From positions 62,001-126,000 of the forward strand of contig NZ_MIKB01000012.1 in assembly GCF_001730365.1 (NCBI RefSeq): a DNA stretch of 64,000 bases, in the 5' to 3' direction. The notes beneath the pieces were generated by a model that was given only the letters and a program-made list of their open reading frames with translations, searched no databases and was not told the DNA's origin. Positions 20,328-28,356 of the stretch are shown one piece after another (position 1 is the first letter of the stretch; each line of letters opens with the position of its first letter). Both the position numbers and the translations under genes were made by a program. The stretch comes from Enterococcus quebecensis (lineage in GTDB: Bacteria > Bacillota > Bacilli > Lactobacillales > Enterococcaceae).

Positions 20328-21386
20328 CTATTCTGTTTCTTTGTCTAGATGTTCATCCAATTGGTAAGCACGATTGTAAAACTTTAAACAGGTGGTTAAC
20401 ACAAAGGCACCAAGCAATCCTAAAAGGCTGCCGAGAACAATACCAATCAAGCGATAACTCAATAAACTCACTAAATATTGATGACGAGCTAAATTCGCCA
20501 AGAGTAAAGCCATTGGCGTGGTAAAAAAGTTCGCAATCGTATAATTTCTCCGAATAAAATATTCTACTGTTACAAAGAAAAAGCAAATGAGTAAAATCAT
20601 TTCTAGAGAAGTAAAAGAAATACTTAGTAAAAGAGCAGCAATCAATAACCCGATCATTGAACCGAGAATCCTCTGGACATTTCGATGCATAATTGCTCGC
20701 AAATTATCACCTTGTAAAACAGCAGCACTTGAAACAACCATCCAATAAGCGTTTGTCAAATGCAAGGACTGACTGATATACGTTGCTAAAAACAAGATAG
20801 TTGCGTAATGTAAGGCATCAAGAAGTGCTGCAGGATCTGTGTACAAACGCTCTTGTAAAGAAATTTTCTTTTGTGGTGTACCAGATTTACCTTCTATAAA
20901 ATATAAGATGACAGCTAAAACAAGTGATGTTAAAATTCCTAGCAGAACATAACTCATCATAATGGGAACTTTTTCTAAGGGGATTTTAGTCCCAGTTCCC
21001 ATCGCAGTAACCATGACAATAAAAAAAGCTCCTGGCTTAGCTATTCTGTATAATCTAAAAATAATTCGAGCAGAAAAAGCAATTATAGCAATTGCAAATG
21101 GAATAAGCCAAGGGATGTGTGAACTGAGGACACCAATGAGGTTTCCGAAAAGTAAAAAGGCTCCAACTGAGCCTAAACGAATCAGTAGTTCTTTTAATGG
21201 AAGAGTTTGATAATAAAGAAAAGTAAAAATTCCAAGAGAACCAAAACTTCCAATCAGCAAATTATTTGAAAAATAACCAATGAATAAAGGCATGGCCATA
21301 CAAATTCCGGCACCGATTAAGCGAAAGGGGGCTTTTTCGGGTTTTTGAAATACAATTAATTCTTTAAAAAAAGATGAACGATGCAT
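20328..21386 (-). CDS. FUSC-family membrane protein
   Basis: A 352-residue integral membrane protein with two clusters of hydrophobic helices (about 25-150 and 190-330) joined by a polar linker (EGKSGTPQKKISLQERLYTDPAA). The second cluster has NAYWMVVSSAAVLQGDNLRAIMHRNVQRILGSMIG, the typical FUSC (fusaric acid resistance/aromatic acid exporter) signature region. Family members are proposed exporters of aromatic acids; the substrate here is unknown. The promoter is probably TTGTCT-17-TTAAAT on the minus strand (21444-21472). Confidence 0.75.
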   Translation of the reverse strand: MHRSSFFKELIVFQKPEKAPFRLIGAGICMAMPLFIGYFSNNLLIGSFGSLGIFTFLYYQTLPLKELLIRLGSVGAFLLFGNLIGVLSSHIPWLIPFAIAIIAFSARIIFRLYRIAKPGAFFIVMVTAMGTGTKIPLEKVPIMMSYVLLGILTSLVLAVILYFIEGKSGTPQKKISLQERLYTDPAALLDALHYATILFLATYISQSLHLTNAYWMVVSSAAVLQGDNLRAIMHRNVQRILGSMIGLLIAALLLSISFTSLEMILLICFFFVTVEYFIRRNYTIANFFTTPMALLLANLARHQYLVSLLSYRLIGIVLGSLLGLLGAFVLTTCLKFYNRAYQLDEHLDKETE

Positions 21387-21480
21387 CTAATCACTCCTGT
21401 GCTTCTGCGGTAATTTGTCGCAGACTATTTTTTACCACTACTAATTTAACATATTTTTTTATAAGAAGACAATTGCTCTT

Positions 21481-21509
21481 TAGAATCTATTTCTTAAAAA
21501 TAGATTCTA
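21481..21509. promoter_or_regulatory. Perfect 12-bp inverted repeat between FUSC and oppA
   Basis: TAGAATCTATTT and AAATAGATTCTA flank a 5-bp spacer. The element lies just upstream of the predicted FUSC promoter (21444-21472) and about 50 bp upstream of the oppA -35 box, with no T-run in either direction that would suit a terminator for these divergent genes. It looks like a dimeric regulator site. Confidence 0.5.
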
Positions 21510-21559
21510 GTCAAAACATATTTTAATGATGCCATCATTAAGAAAAAATAAGATTATTC

Positions 21560-21588
21560 TTGATTTTTTAATCTAAAAATTGTAAACT
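21560..21588 (+). promoter_or_regulatory. oppA promoter
   Basis: TTGATT (21560-21565) and TAAACT (21583-21588) are separated by 17 bp, predicting a transcription start near 21595 and a leader of about 70 nt before the oppA ATG. Confidence 0.6.
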
Positions 21589-21596
21589 ATACCTCA

Positions 21597-21617
21597 TAGC
21601 AATAAATAATTATTAAA
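21597..21617 (-). promoter_or_regulatory. Predicted target site of the TldR guide RNA
   Basis: Read on the minus strand, TTTAA (21617-21613) is followed by TAATTATTTATTGCTA (21612-21597). The first 8 nt are identical to the predicted guide at 29596-29603, and 13 of 16 nt match overall (mismatches at 9, 10 and 14). TTTAA is a plausible TnpB-type target-adjacent motif. The site begins within a few bases of the predicted oppA transcription start, where bound TldR would block RNA polymerase. Confidence 0.6.
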
Positions 21618-21665
21618 TTCTGATTTTTCAGAAAATACTCAGGGTCTTTTAGGGAGGAAAAAAGA

Positions 21666-23342
21666 ATGAAGTTAAAAAAGTCATTTACTTTTGGGTTCAT
21701 CACTTTATTTAGTTTAACATTAGCTGCATGCGGCAATAGCGGTAGTAAAACAGCTGATTCAGACAGTGCAAAAGGGTCTGATGGAAAACCAAGCGGAGAG
21801 CAAATTTTCCGTGTGAATGAACAACAAGAAATGCCGAGTGCTGATCCATCATTAGCTACAGATGAGGTGAGCTTTACAGCATTGAATAATGTTTATGAAG
21901 GAATTTACCGCCTAGATAACAAAAACAAACCACAACCAGCAGGTGCTGCTGAAAAGGCAGAGATGAGTGAAGATGGTCTTGTTTACAAAATCAAATTAAA
22001 TGAAGATGCTAAATGGACTGATGGGAAACCTGTAAAAGCAGAAGACTATGTTTACGGATGGCAACGTACAGTTGATCCAGCAACGGCTTCAGAATATGCT
22101 TCCCTTTATAGTGCAATTAAAAATGGACAAGCAATCATGGATGGCAAGAAAGACAAATCAGAATTAGGTATTAAAGCTGTAGGTGACTATGAGTTAGAAG
22201 TTACTTTAGAGCAAGTTACACCTTATATGGATTACTTGTTTGCGTTTCCTTCATTCTTCCCACAAAGAAAAGATATTGTGGAAAAATATGGAGACAAGTT
22301 TGCTGCCAATAGTGACAATGCTGTTTATAACGGTCCGTTTACTTTAGCTAATTTTGATGGACCAGGAACAGATACTGAATGGTCTTTCAAAAAGAATAAA
22401 GAATACTGGGACAATAAAACAGTTAAACTAGATGAAGTTAAAGTAAGCGTGGTTAAAGAGGCTCCTACATCATTGAACTTGTTCCAAGACAAACAAGTAG
22501 ATGAAGTGGTATTGAGCGGTGAATTGGCACAACAAATGGCTAATGATCCAGAATTTGTTATCGAAAAAGAAGCATCAACTCAATATATCGAATTGAATCA
22601 ACGTGAAGGTAATTCGCCATTCAAAAATGAAAACCTTAGAAAAGCAATCTCTTATTCAATAGATCGCAAATCTTTAGTTGACTCAATATTAGGTGATGGT
22701 TCAGTAGAGCCTAAAGGACTGGTACCATCTGACATGGCGACAAGCCCTAAAGATGATAAAGATTTTGCTAATGAAGCAGGTAATGCGATTGCTCACGATG
22801 AGAAAAAAGCAAAAGAATATTGGGAAAAAGCGAAAAAAGAACTGGGTATTACTAAACTAAATATGGATATCCTTTCATCAGATACTGATTCTTCTAAGAA
22901 GACAGTAGAGTATCTGCAAGGTGCTATTCAAGATACACTAGATGGAGTAAAAGTTACGGTTAGTCCGGTACCATTTGCTGTGCGTTTAGATCGTTCGAAT
23001 AAAGGTGACTTTACGACAGTTATTGGCGGTTGGGGTGCAGATTATGCTGATCCAAGTAGTTTCCTAAACCTGTTTGAAACTGGAAATGCTTATAACCGTG
23101 GACATTACAGCAATCCTGAATATGACAAGAAGCTTAAAGACGCTGCAACGACAAATGCTAATAATCCAGAGAAACGTTGGGATGACATGGTAGATGCTGA
23201 AAAGATCATCATGGATGATATGGGCGTTATCCCTCTTTTCCAAAGAGCACAAGCACGTATGCGTTCAGAGAAAGTGAAGGATGTTGTATTCCATCCAGCT
23301 GGACCGAAATATGATTACAAATGGGCATATATTTCAGAATAG
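21666..23342 (+). CDS. oppA: Oligopeptide ABC transporter substrate-binding lipoprotein
   Basis: A 558-residue extracytoplasmic peptide-binding protein. It has a lipoprotein signal with lipobox LAAC (Cys near residue 21) and a family-5 solute-binding domain (LNNVYEGIYRLDNKNKPQPAGAAEKAEMSEDGLVYKIKL reduced here to its conserved core, then WTDGKPVKAEDYVYGWQR, YNGPFTLANF and LRKAISYSIDRKSLVD). It delivers peptides to OppBC; in enterococci such proteins can also take up pheromones. The ATG follows AGGGAGGAAAAAAGA. A predicted TldR guide target lies in its leader. Confidence 0.93.
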   Translation: MKLKKSFTFGFITLFSLTLAACGNSGSKTADSDSAKGSDGKPSGEQIFRVNEQQEMPSADPSLATDEVSFTALNNVYEGIYRLDNKNKPQPAGAAEKAEMSEDGLVYKIKLNEDAKWTDGKPVKAEDYVYGWQRTVDPATASEYASLYSAIKNGQAIMDGKKDKSELGIKAVGDYELEVTLEQVTPYMDYLFAFPSFFPQRKDIVEKYGDKFAANSDNAVYNGPFTLANFDGPGTDTEWSFKKNKEYWDNKTVKLDEVKVSVVKEAPTSLNLFQDKQVDEVVLSGELAQQMANDPEFVIEKEASTQYIELNQREGNSPFKNENLRKAISYSIDRKSLVDSILGDGSVEPKGLVPSDMATSPKDDKDFANEAGNAIAHDEKKAKEYWEKAKKELGITKLNMDILSSDTDSSKKTVEYLQGAIQDTLDGVKVTVSPVPFAVRLDRSNKGDFTTVIGGWGADYADPSSFLNLFETGNAYNRGHYSNPEYDKKLKDAATTNANNPEKRWDDMVDAEKIIMDDMGVIPLFQRAQARMRSEKVKDVVFHPAGPKYDYKWAYISE

Positions 23343-23367
23343 TCTGAAATAGCTGTCAATAGTAAAA

Positions 23368-23410
23368 GGACCTTTGCCCTCTTTGAATAAAAAGGCAACG
23401 GTCCTCTTGC
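23368..23410. terminator. Hairpin after oppA
   Basis: GGACCTTTGCC (23368-23378) and GGCAACGGTCC (23394-23404) pair with one mismatch. It may terminate both oppA and the convergent DUF3899 gene, or reduce read-through into oppBCDF so that oppA is made in excess. Confidence 0.65.
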
Positions 23411-23419
23411 TATCTTTGC

Positions 23420-23770
23420 TTAGAAAAAGTAAAATAATAAAGAAACAATAGAGACGATCAGTAAAATACCTCCAGTTTCAATCCAGTAAAGCTGATGTGC
23501 TTTGCCGATTTCTGAGAATGGAATGAATTCTTTCGGTTCATTTTTCTTTTTAAAACGGAAATGCATTTTCATAAAACGTTGGAAATTATCAAAAAATCCT
23601 GAGGACATAATCCATAAGGCTAAGCCGATAATTAGAAAGAATAATGAAACAATGAAAAAGGTATCAGATACAGAACGGATAGTCAGTGACTGTTTTATTA
23701 ATAGTAGGTAAGTGAAAATACCTATGCTTGAGACCGCTGAGGTAATTAAGGGCCATTTAAAATTTTTCAT
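23420..23770 (-). CDS. DUF3899 membrane protein
   Basis: A 116-residue protein on the strand opposite to opp, lying between oppA and oppB. The ATG at 23770 follows AAGGATGA; upstream in-frame codons overlap the oppB control region and are rejected. It has hydrophobic segments near residues 5-22, 32-54 and 98-115, with SSGFFDNFQRFMKMHFRFKK between them, as in DUF3899 proteins. Function is unknown. Its position inside the opp cluster is unusual; see findings. Confidence 0.7.
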   Translation of the reverse strand: MKNFKWPLITSAVSSIGIFTYLLLIKQSLTIRSVSDTFFIVSLFFLIIGLALWIMSSGFFDNFQRFMKMHFRFKKKNEPKEFIPFSEIGKAHQLYWIETGGILLIVSIVSLLFYFF

Positions 23771-23852
23771 GTGCTCATCCTTACTTAAATTTTCTATCCT
23801 TACTTTATCGAAAATAACTGATGAAGTCAAAATAATCTCGGAGGTGTCATTC

Positions 23853-24794
23853 TTGAACAGTTTTGGAAAATATTTTCTTAAACGGGTCTTCTTTATGATC
23901 ATCACATTGTGGTTGATCGCAACGATTACGTTTTTCCTAATGCAATTATTACCAGGTACTCCTTATACCAACCAAGAAAAACTTAGTCCAGAAACAATCG
24001 CTATGTTGAATAAACAGTCAGGCTTAGATAAGCCAGTAATCGTTCAATATGGAATTTACTTAAAAAATCTTGTTGTGGGCGATTTTGGAATTTCATTCCA
24101 ATTTAAAAATCAACCCGTAGCAAAACTTTTAGCTGGTCGTATCGGACCATCCGTACAACTAGGAGCACAAGCGATCATCTTTGGTACACTAGTGGGTATC
24201 TTACTAGGAATCATTGCAGCGATGCGCCAAAATACATGGGTAGATACATTGGCTACGTTAATGGCTATTTTAGGACGATCTATTCCTAACTTTGTTTTTG
24301 CTGTGCTATTGCAGTATATATTTGCTATGAAATTGAAAGTTTTACCAATTGCGATGTGGAACGGTTTTGCTTATACGATTTTGCCGACGATTGCTTTGGC
24401 AATGAGTCCGATGGCCGATTCCGCCAGGTTTATACGAACCGAAATGGTTGAAGTTTTACATAGTGATTATGTAGAGTTGGCACGTGCGAAAGGCTTAAGC
24501 CGTTGGCAAGTTGCCGTAAGACACGGACTTAGAAACAGTTTGATTCCTCTAATCACTTTATTAGGACCTCTAGCGGTCGGATTGATGACAGGATCATTAG
24601 TTGTTGAAAATATTTTCGCTATACCAGGGATCGGGGAACAATTCGTAAAATCAATTATGACCAATGACTATCCAACAATTATGGCAGTAACGATTTTATA
24701 TTCTGCTTTGTTAGTCTTCGTTATCTTAATTGTTGATTTACTTTATGGATTGATTGATCCAAGAATTCGTGTTTCAGGAGGTGCCAAAGGTTAA
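23853..24794 (+). CDS. oppB: Oligopeptide ABC transporter permease OppB
   Basis: A 313-residue permease with about six membrane helices. It has the N-terminal motif PGTPYTNQEKLSPETIAMLN, GDFGISFQ and the coupling loop EVLHSDYVELARAKGLSRWQ (EAA-type). The TTG at 23853 is chosen because GGAGGTG ends 6 nt before it and the conserved N-terminus (FGKYFLKRVFFMIITLW) starts there; the longer frame runs into the DUF3899 start region. The stop overlaps the oppC ATG by one base. Confidence 0.93.
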   Translation: MNSFGKYFLKRVFFMIITLWLIATITFFLMQLLPGTPYTNQEKLSPETIAMLNKQSGLDKPVIVQYGIYLKNLVVGDFGISFQFKNQPVAKLLAGRIGPSVQLGAQAIIFGTLVGILLGIIAAMRQNTWVDTLATLMAILGRSIPNFVFAVLLQYIFAMKLKVLPIAMWNGFAYTILPTIALAMSPMADSARFIRTEMVEVLHSDYVELARAKGLSRWQVAVRHGLRNSLIPLITLLGPLAVGLMTGSLVVENIFAIPGIGEQFVKSIMTNDYPTIMAVTILYSALLVFVILIVDLLYGLIDPRIRVSGGAKG

Positions 24795-25846
24795 TGGAAA
24801 CAGTTGACTTAAACAATGTACCAGAAAAAATCAAAACAATTCCAGTAGGTGAATTCCAACCTTTGGATACATCTACAACAAAGGAAAGAGAACGAATTGC
24901 AACGCCATCACTGAGTTTTTTACAAGATTCTTGGCGTCGTTTGAAAAAGAATAAAGCTGCTGTAATTTCTTTAATCTTATTAGGAATTATTATCTTTATT
25001 TCTATTATTACAATTTGGGTTTCACCACATGATCCAACGCAGCAAAACGTTGCTTATATTAACTTGCCGCCTCGTATTCCCTTTTTAGATAGTATTAATG
25101 GGTTTAACGGTACAGCTACTGTTGCTGGTAAAGTTGTTGATAAATATGCTCAAGCAAAGGTTCCAGATAGCGTTAATTTCTATTTAGGAACAGATGGTTT
25201 GGGTCGTGATGTATTGAGCCGTTTATTTATGGGAACTCGTATCTCCTTATTGATTGCTTTTATCGCTGCGTTACTTGATATTACAATCGGAGTAACTTAC
25301 GGATTGATTTCAGGATTATTAGGCGGACGTGTCGATACAGTAATGCAGCGTGTTTTGGAAGTTCTTTCTGGGATTCCTAACTTAGTTGTTATGATTTTGA
25401 TGCTAACTGTGTTTGATCCAGGTATTTTATCAATCGTTTTGGCGATGGTAATCACTAACTGGATTTCAATGGCCAGAATTGTTCGGGCTCAGACCTTGAA
25501 ACTAAAAGATCAAGAATTTGTCTTAGCTGCCCAAACATTAGGTGAATCTCGTTTGAAGATTGCTGTCAAACATATCTTGCCGAATATTTCTAGTGTGATC
25601 ATCGTTCAAATGATGTTCAGTATTCCATCGGCAATTTTCTTTGAAGCGTTTCTAAGTTTCATCGGTTTAGGATTAAGACCGCCGACCGCTTCGCTTGGAA
25701 CATTATTGAATGAAGGATATAAAACGTTCCGTTTCCTTCCATATTTGATGTGGATTCCTGCCGTAACACTGTCAGTCGTAATGATTTGTTTCAACTTATT
25801 AGCTGACGGACTACGTGATGCCTTCGATCCTAAGATGAAAGAGTAG
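24794..25846 (+). CDS. oppC: Oligopeptide ABC transporter permease OppC
   Basis: A 350-residue permease partner of OppB. It has a polar N-terminal tail of about 50 residues, then WRRLKKNKAAVISL before the first helix, a periplasmic-side loop with HDPTQQN and LGTDGLGRDVLSRL, and the coupling motif EFVLAAQTLGESRLKI. The C-terminal helix ends in NLLADGLRDAFDPKMKE, typical of the family. It is coupled to oppB (TAATG) and lies 5 bp before oppD. Confidence 0.94.
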   Translation: METVDLNNVPEKIKTIPVGEFQPLDTSTTKERERIATPSLSFLQDSWRRLKKNKAAVISLILLGIIIFISIITIWVSPHDPTQQNVAYINLPPRIPFLDSINGFNGTATVAGKVVDKYAQAKVPDSVNFYLGTDGLGRDVLSRLFMGTRISLLIAFIAALLDITIGVTYGLISGLLGGRVDTVMQRVLEVLSGIPNLVVMILMLTVFDPGILSIVLAMVITNWISMARIVRAQTLKLKDQEFVLAAQTLGESRLKIAVKHILPNISSVIIVQMMFSIPSAIFFEAFLSFIGLGLRPPTASLGTLLNEGYKTFRFLPYLMWIPAVTLSVVMICFNLLADGLRDAFDPKMKE

Positions 25847-25851
25847 AGTGA

Positions 25852-26913
25852 ATGACTATGGAAAAAGTATTAGAAGTAAAAGACTTACAGATTTCTTTTG
25901 ATACGTTTGCTGGAAAAGTAAATGCTATTCGTGGTGTTAGCTTTGACCTATTTAAAGGTGAGACGCTTGCAATCGTAGGAGAATCTGGTAGTGGGAAATC
26001 AGTAACAACTAGAAGCATTATGCGATTATTAAGTAGTAATGCAAACATTGATAATGGAGAAATTCTGTTTAAAGGTGAAGATATCGTACACAAAACAGAA
26101 AAACAAATGCAAACCATTCGTGGGAAAGAAATTGCAATGATTTTCCAAGATCCCATGACGTCATTGGATCCAACTATGCCAATCGGCAAACAAGTTGCTG
26201 AATCATTGATTAAACACAATAAAGTATCTAAAAAAGAAGGGCTAGATCAAGCCTTAGAACTATTGAAATTAGTAGGGATTCCAAACGCTGAAAAACGCTT
26301 GAAAAATTACCCTCACCAATTTTCCGGCGGACAACGTCAACGTATCGTTATTGCGATTGCATTGATTTGTTATCCAGAAGTTCTGATTGCTGATGAGCCA
26401 ACAACGGCTTTGGATGTAACAATCCAAGCACAAATTTTAGAATTACTAAAAGACTTACAACAAAAAATCAGCACATCGATTATCTTTATCACACATGATT
26501 TAGGTGTAGTAGCTAATGTGGCTGATCGCGTAGCGGTTATGTATGGTGGACGTTTAGTGGAAGTGGGAACATCGGAAGAAATTTTCTACAATCCGCAACA
26601 TCCATATACGTGGGGGTTATTAGGCTCCATGCCGACAATGGAAGGAACCGAAGATAAATTATATGCTATTCCTGGTTCTCCTCCTGATTTATTAGATCCG
26701 CCAAAAGGAGATGCTTTCTATCCTCGTAACGAGTTTGCGCTAAAAATAGATGCAGAAGAAGCACCACCATATTTTGAAGTATCACCAACTCATAAAGCTG
26801 CAACGTGGTTATTAGCACCGCAAGCACCAAAAATCACCCCTCCAGCTGAAATTGTAAGACGTTGGGCGATTTACGCTGAACGCCATAAAGTAACAACAGG
26901 AGGCGTTAAATAA
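25852..26913 (+). CDS. oppD: Oligopeptide ABC transporter ATPase OppD
   Basis: A 353-residue ATPase that, with OppF, powers peptide import. Walker A is GESGSGKSV, the Q-loop region MIFQDPMTSLDPT, the signature [15 protein letters not shown], Walker B VLIADEPTTALDVT and the H-loop IFITHDLGVVANVADR. The C-terminal extension (PHPYTWGLLGSMPTM region, then PGSPPDLLDPPKGDAF) is the Opp/Dpp-type domain. The stop overlaps the oppF ATG by one base. Confidence 0.95.
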   Translation: MTMEKVLEVKDLQISFDTFAGKVNAIRGVSFDLFKGETLAIVGESGSGKSVTTRSIMRLLSSNANIDNGEILFKGEDIVHKTEKQMQTIRGKEIAMIFQDPMTSLDPTMPIGKQVAESLIKHNKVSKKEGLDQALELLKLVGIPNAEKRLKNYPHQFSGGQRQRIVIAIALICYPEVLIADEPTTALDVTIQAQILELLKDLQQKISTSIIFITHDLGVVANVADRVAVMYGGRLVEVGTSEEIFYNPQHPYTWGLLGSMPTMEGTEDKLYAIPGSPPDLLDPPKGDAFYPRNEFALKIDAEEAPPYFEVSPTHKAATWLLAPQAPKITPPAEIVRRWAIYAERHKVTTGGVK

Positions 26914-27872
26914 TGAGTGATAAAAGAAAAGTACTTTTAGATGTTAAAGGACTAAAACAATATTTTAACGTAGGTCGCCCTGATGAAGTCAAAGCGGTTG
27001 ACGATATTAGTTTCCATATTTATGAAGGTGAAACCTTCGGATTAGTTGGGGAATCTGGTAGTGGTAAATCAACAACGGGTCGTAGTGTTATCCGTTTATA
27101 TGATCCAACAGATGGAGAAATCATTTTTGATGGAGAAGATATTAGTAAAATTCGTTCTAAATCAGGAATGCAGGCATTCCGTCGTGAAGTTCAAATGATT
27201 TTCCAAGATCCTTATGCATCGTTGAACCCAAGAATGAAAGTAAATGACATTATTGCTGAAGGAATTGATATCAATCATTTAGCTAAGGACGCTGCTGAAC
27301 GTGAGCAAAAAGTCAACGAGTTATTAAAAGTTGTTGGTCTTGATCCAAGTCATGGAACGCGTTATCCACATGAGTTTTCAGGTGGTCAACGTCAACGTAT
27401 CGGGATTGCCAGAGCCTTGGCAGTTGATCCGCGTTTTATCATTTGTGATGAGCCGATTTCAGCGTTAGATGTGTCAATCCAAGCTCAAGTGGTTAACTTA
27501 TTGCAAGATTTACAAAAAGATGCGGGTCTAACATATCTATTTATTGCCCATGACTTGTCAATGGTTAAACATATTAGTGACCGTATCGGTGTTATGCATA
27601 GCGGTAGATTGTTGGAAATGGGTTCAAGTGATGATGTGTATAACTTTGGTGTACATCCTTATACTGAAAGTTTATTATCAGCGATTCCATTGCCTGACCC
27701 AGATTACGAACGTACACGTACACGTATTGTTTATAAACCTCAACCTGAGGATAATAAAGAACGTAAACTAAGAGAAATCACTCCAGAACATTATGTGTAT
27801 TGTTCTGAGGATGAAGTTGAAGTGTATCGTAAGAAAATTGAAGAGAAAAAAGCCAGAGCGAATCACGAGTAG
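26913..27872 (+). CDS. oppF: Oligopeptide ABC transporter ATPase OppF
   Basis: A 319-residue ATPase, last gene of the opp operon. Walker A is GESGSGKST, then [16 protein letters not shown], signature [15 protein letters not shown], Walker [15 protein letters not shown] and H-loop [16 protein letters not shown]. The C-terminal Opp/Dpp extension begins after [24 protein letters not shown] (core cited only in part elsewhere). A strong terminator follows, then tandem repeats and a tldR-like gene, the association known for the oppF-linked TldR clade. Confidence 0.95.
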   Translation: MSDKRKVLLDVKGLKQYFNVGRPDEVKAVDDISFHIYEGETFGLVGESGSGKSTTGRSVIRLYDPTDGEIIFDGEDISKIRSKSGMQAFRREVQMIFQDPYASLNPRMKVNDIIAEGIDINHLAKDAAEREQKVNELLKVVGLDPSHGTRYPHEFSGGQRQRIGIARALAVDPRFIICDEPISALDVSIQAQVVNLLQDLQKDAGLTYLFIAHDLSMVKHISDRIGVMHSGRLLEMGSSDDVYNFGVHPYTESLLSAIPLPDPDYERTRTRIVYKPQPEDNKERKLREITPEHYVYCSEDEVEVYRKKIEEKKARANHE

Positions 27873-27891
27873 TTGCTTTGCAAATTAAATG

Positions 27892-27934
27892 CTAGCTAGG
27901 AAAAAAGAATGATTTTTTCTTAGCTAGAATTTTT
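27892..27934 (+). terminator. opp operon terminator
   Basis: CTAGCTAGGAAAAAA and TTTTTTCTTAGCTAG pair almost fully around a short loop and are followed by TTTTT. Transcription of tldR therefore probably starts independently. Confidence 0.85.
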
Positions 27935-27975
27935 AAAATGATTGATGAATGAATCAGTTTGCATTGTGACATAAT

Positions 27976-28339
27976 CATTTTTGATTAGCTTCACGAGCTA
28001 GCCTTTTGGAAAAAAGATAAATGATGATAAAGAGCATCATCGTCATTATTTTCTATTTTTCAGTCAGTACTAAACGAGCTCATTCAGCTTTTTATTTAAT
28101 CTAGCAATATGAGACAGCTCTATCGGCAAGTAGATAAATATATTGAAAGATAAAAAGCATCTTTAAATATATTTCCTAACTTGCTCAAGAGCTAGGCGTC
28201 TCATTCAGCTTTTTATTCAATCTAGCTTCATGAGCTAGTACTTCGGAAAAAAGATAAATAATGAAGCTGATAAAGAGCATCATCGTCATTATTTTCTATT
28301 TTTCAGTCAGTACTAATCAAGCTCATTCAGCTTTTTATT
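27976..28339. repeat. Three tandem ~121-bp palindromic repeat units
   Basis: Units end in the same 16-bp tail CATTCAGCTTTTTATT at 28081, 28202 and 28324, a spacing of 121 and 122 bp. Units 1 and 3 share an identical 48-bp block (28026-28073 and 28269-28316). Each unit folds into a long imperfect hairpin: unit 1 GAAAAAAGATAAATGATG against CATTATTTTCTATTTTTC, unit 2 AAATATATT against AATATATTT plus flanking arms. The hairpin loop carries AGCATC in all three. No coding frame is seen. A fourth, diverged copy lies at 56880-57058. Confidence 0.8.
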
Positions 28340-28356
28340 GGTAGGGTGGTAATTTA

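Noticed and set aside
23712-23852. 47-residue extension of OppB
   Set aside because: It is antisense to the DUF3899 start, and GGAGGTG points to the TTG at 23853.
27976-28339. CRISPR array
   Set aside because: The units are about 121 bp, palindromic and adjoining, without short repeats and unique spacers, and no cas genes are present.
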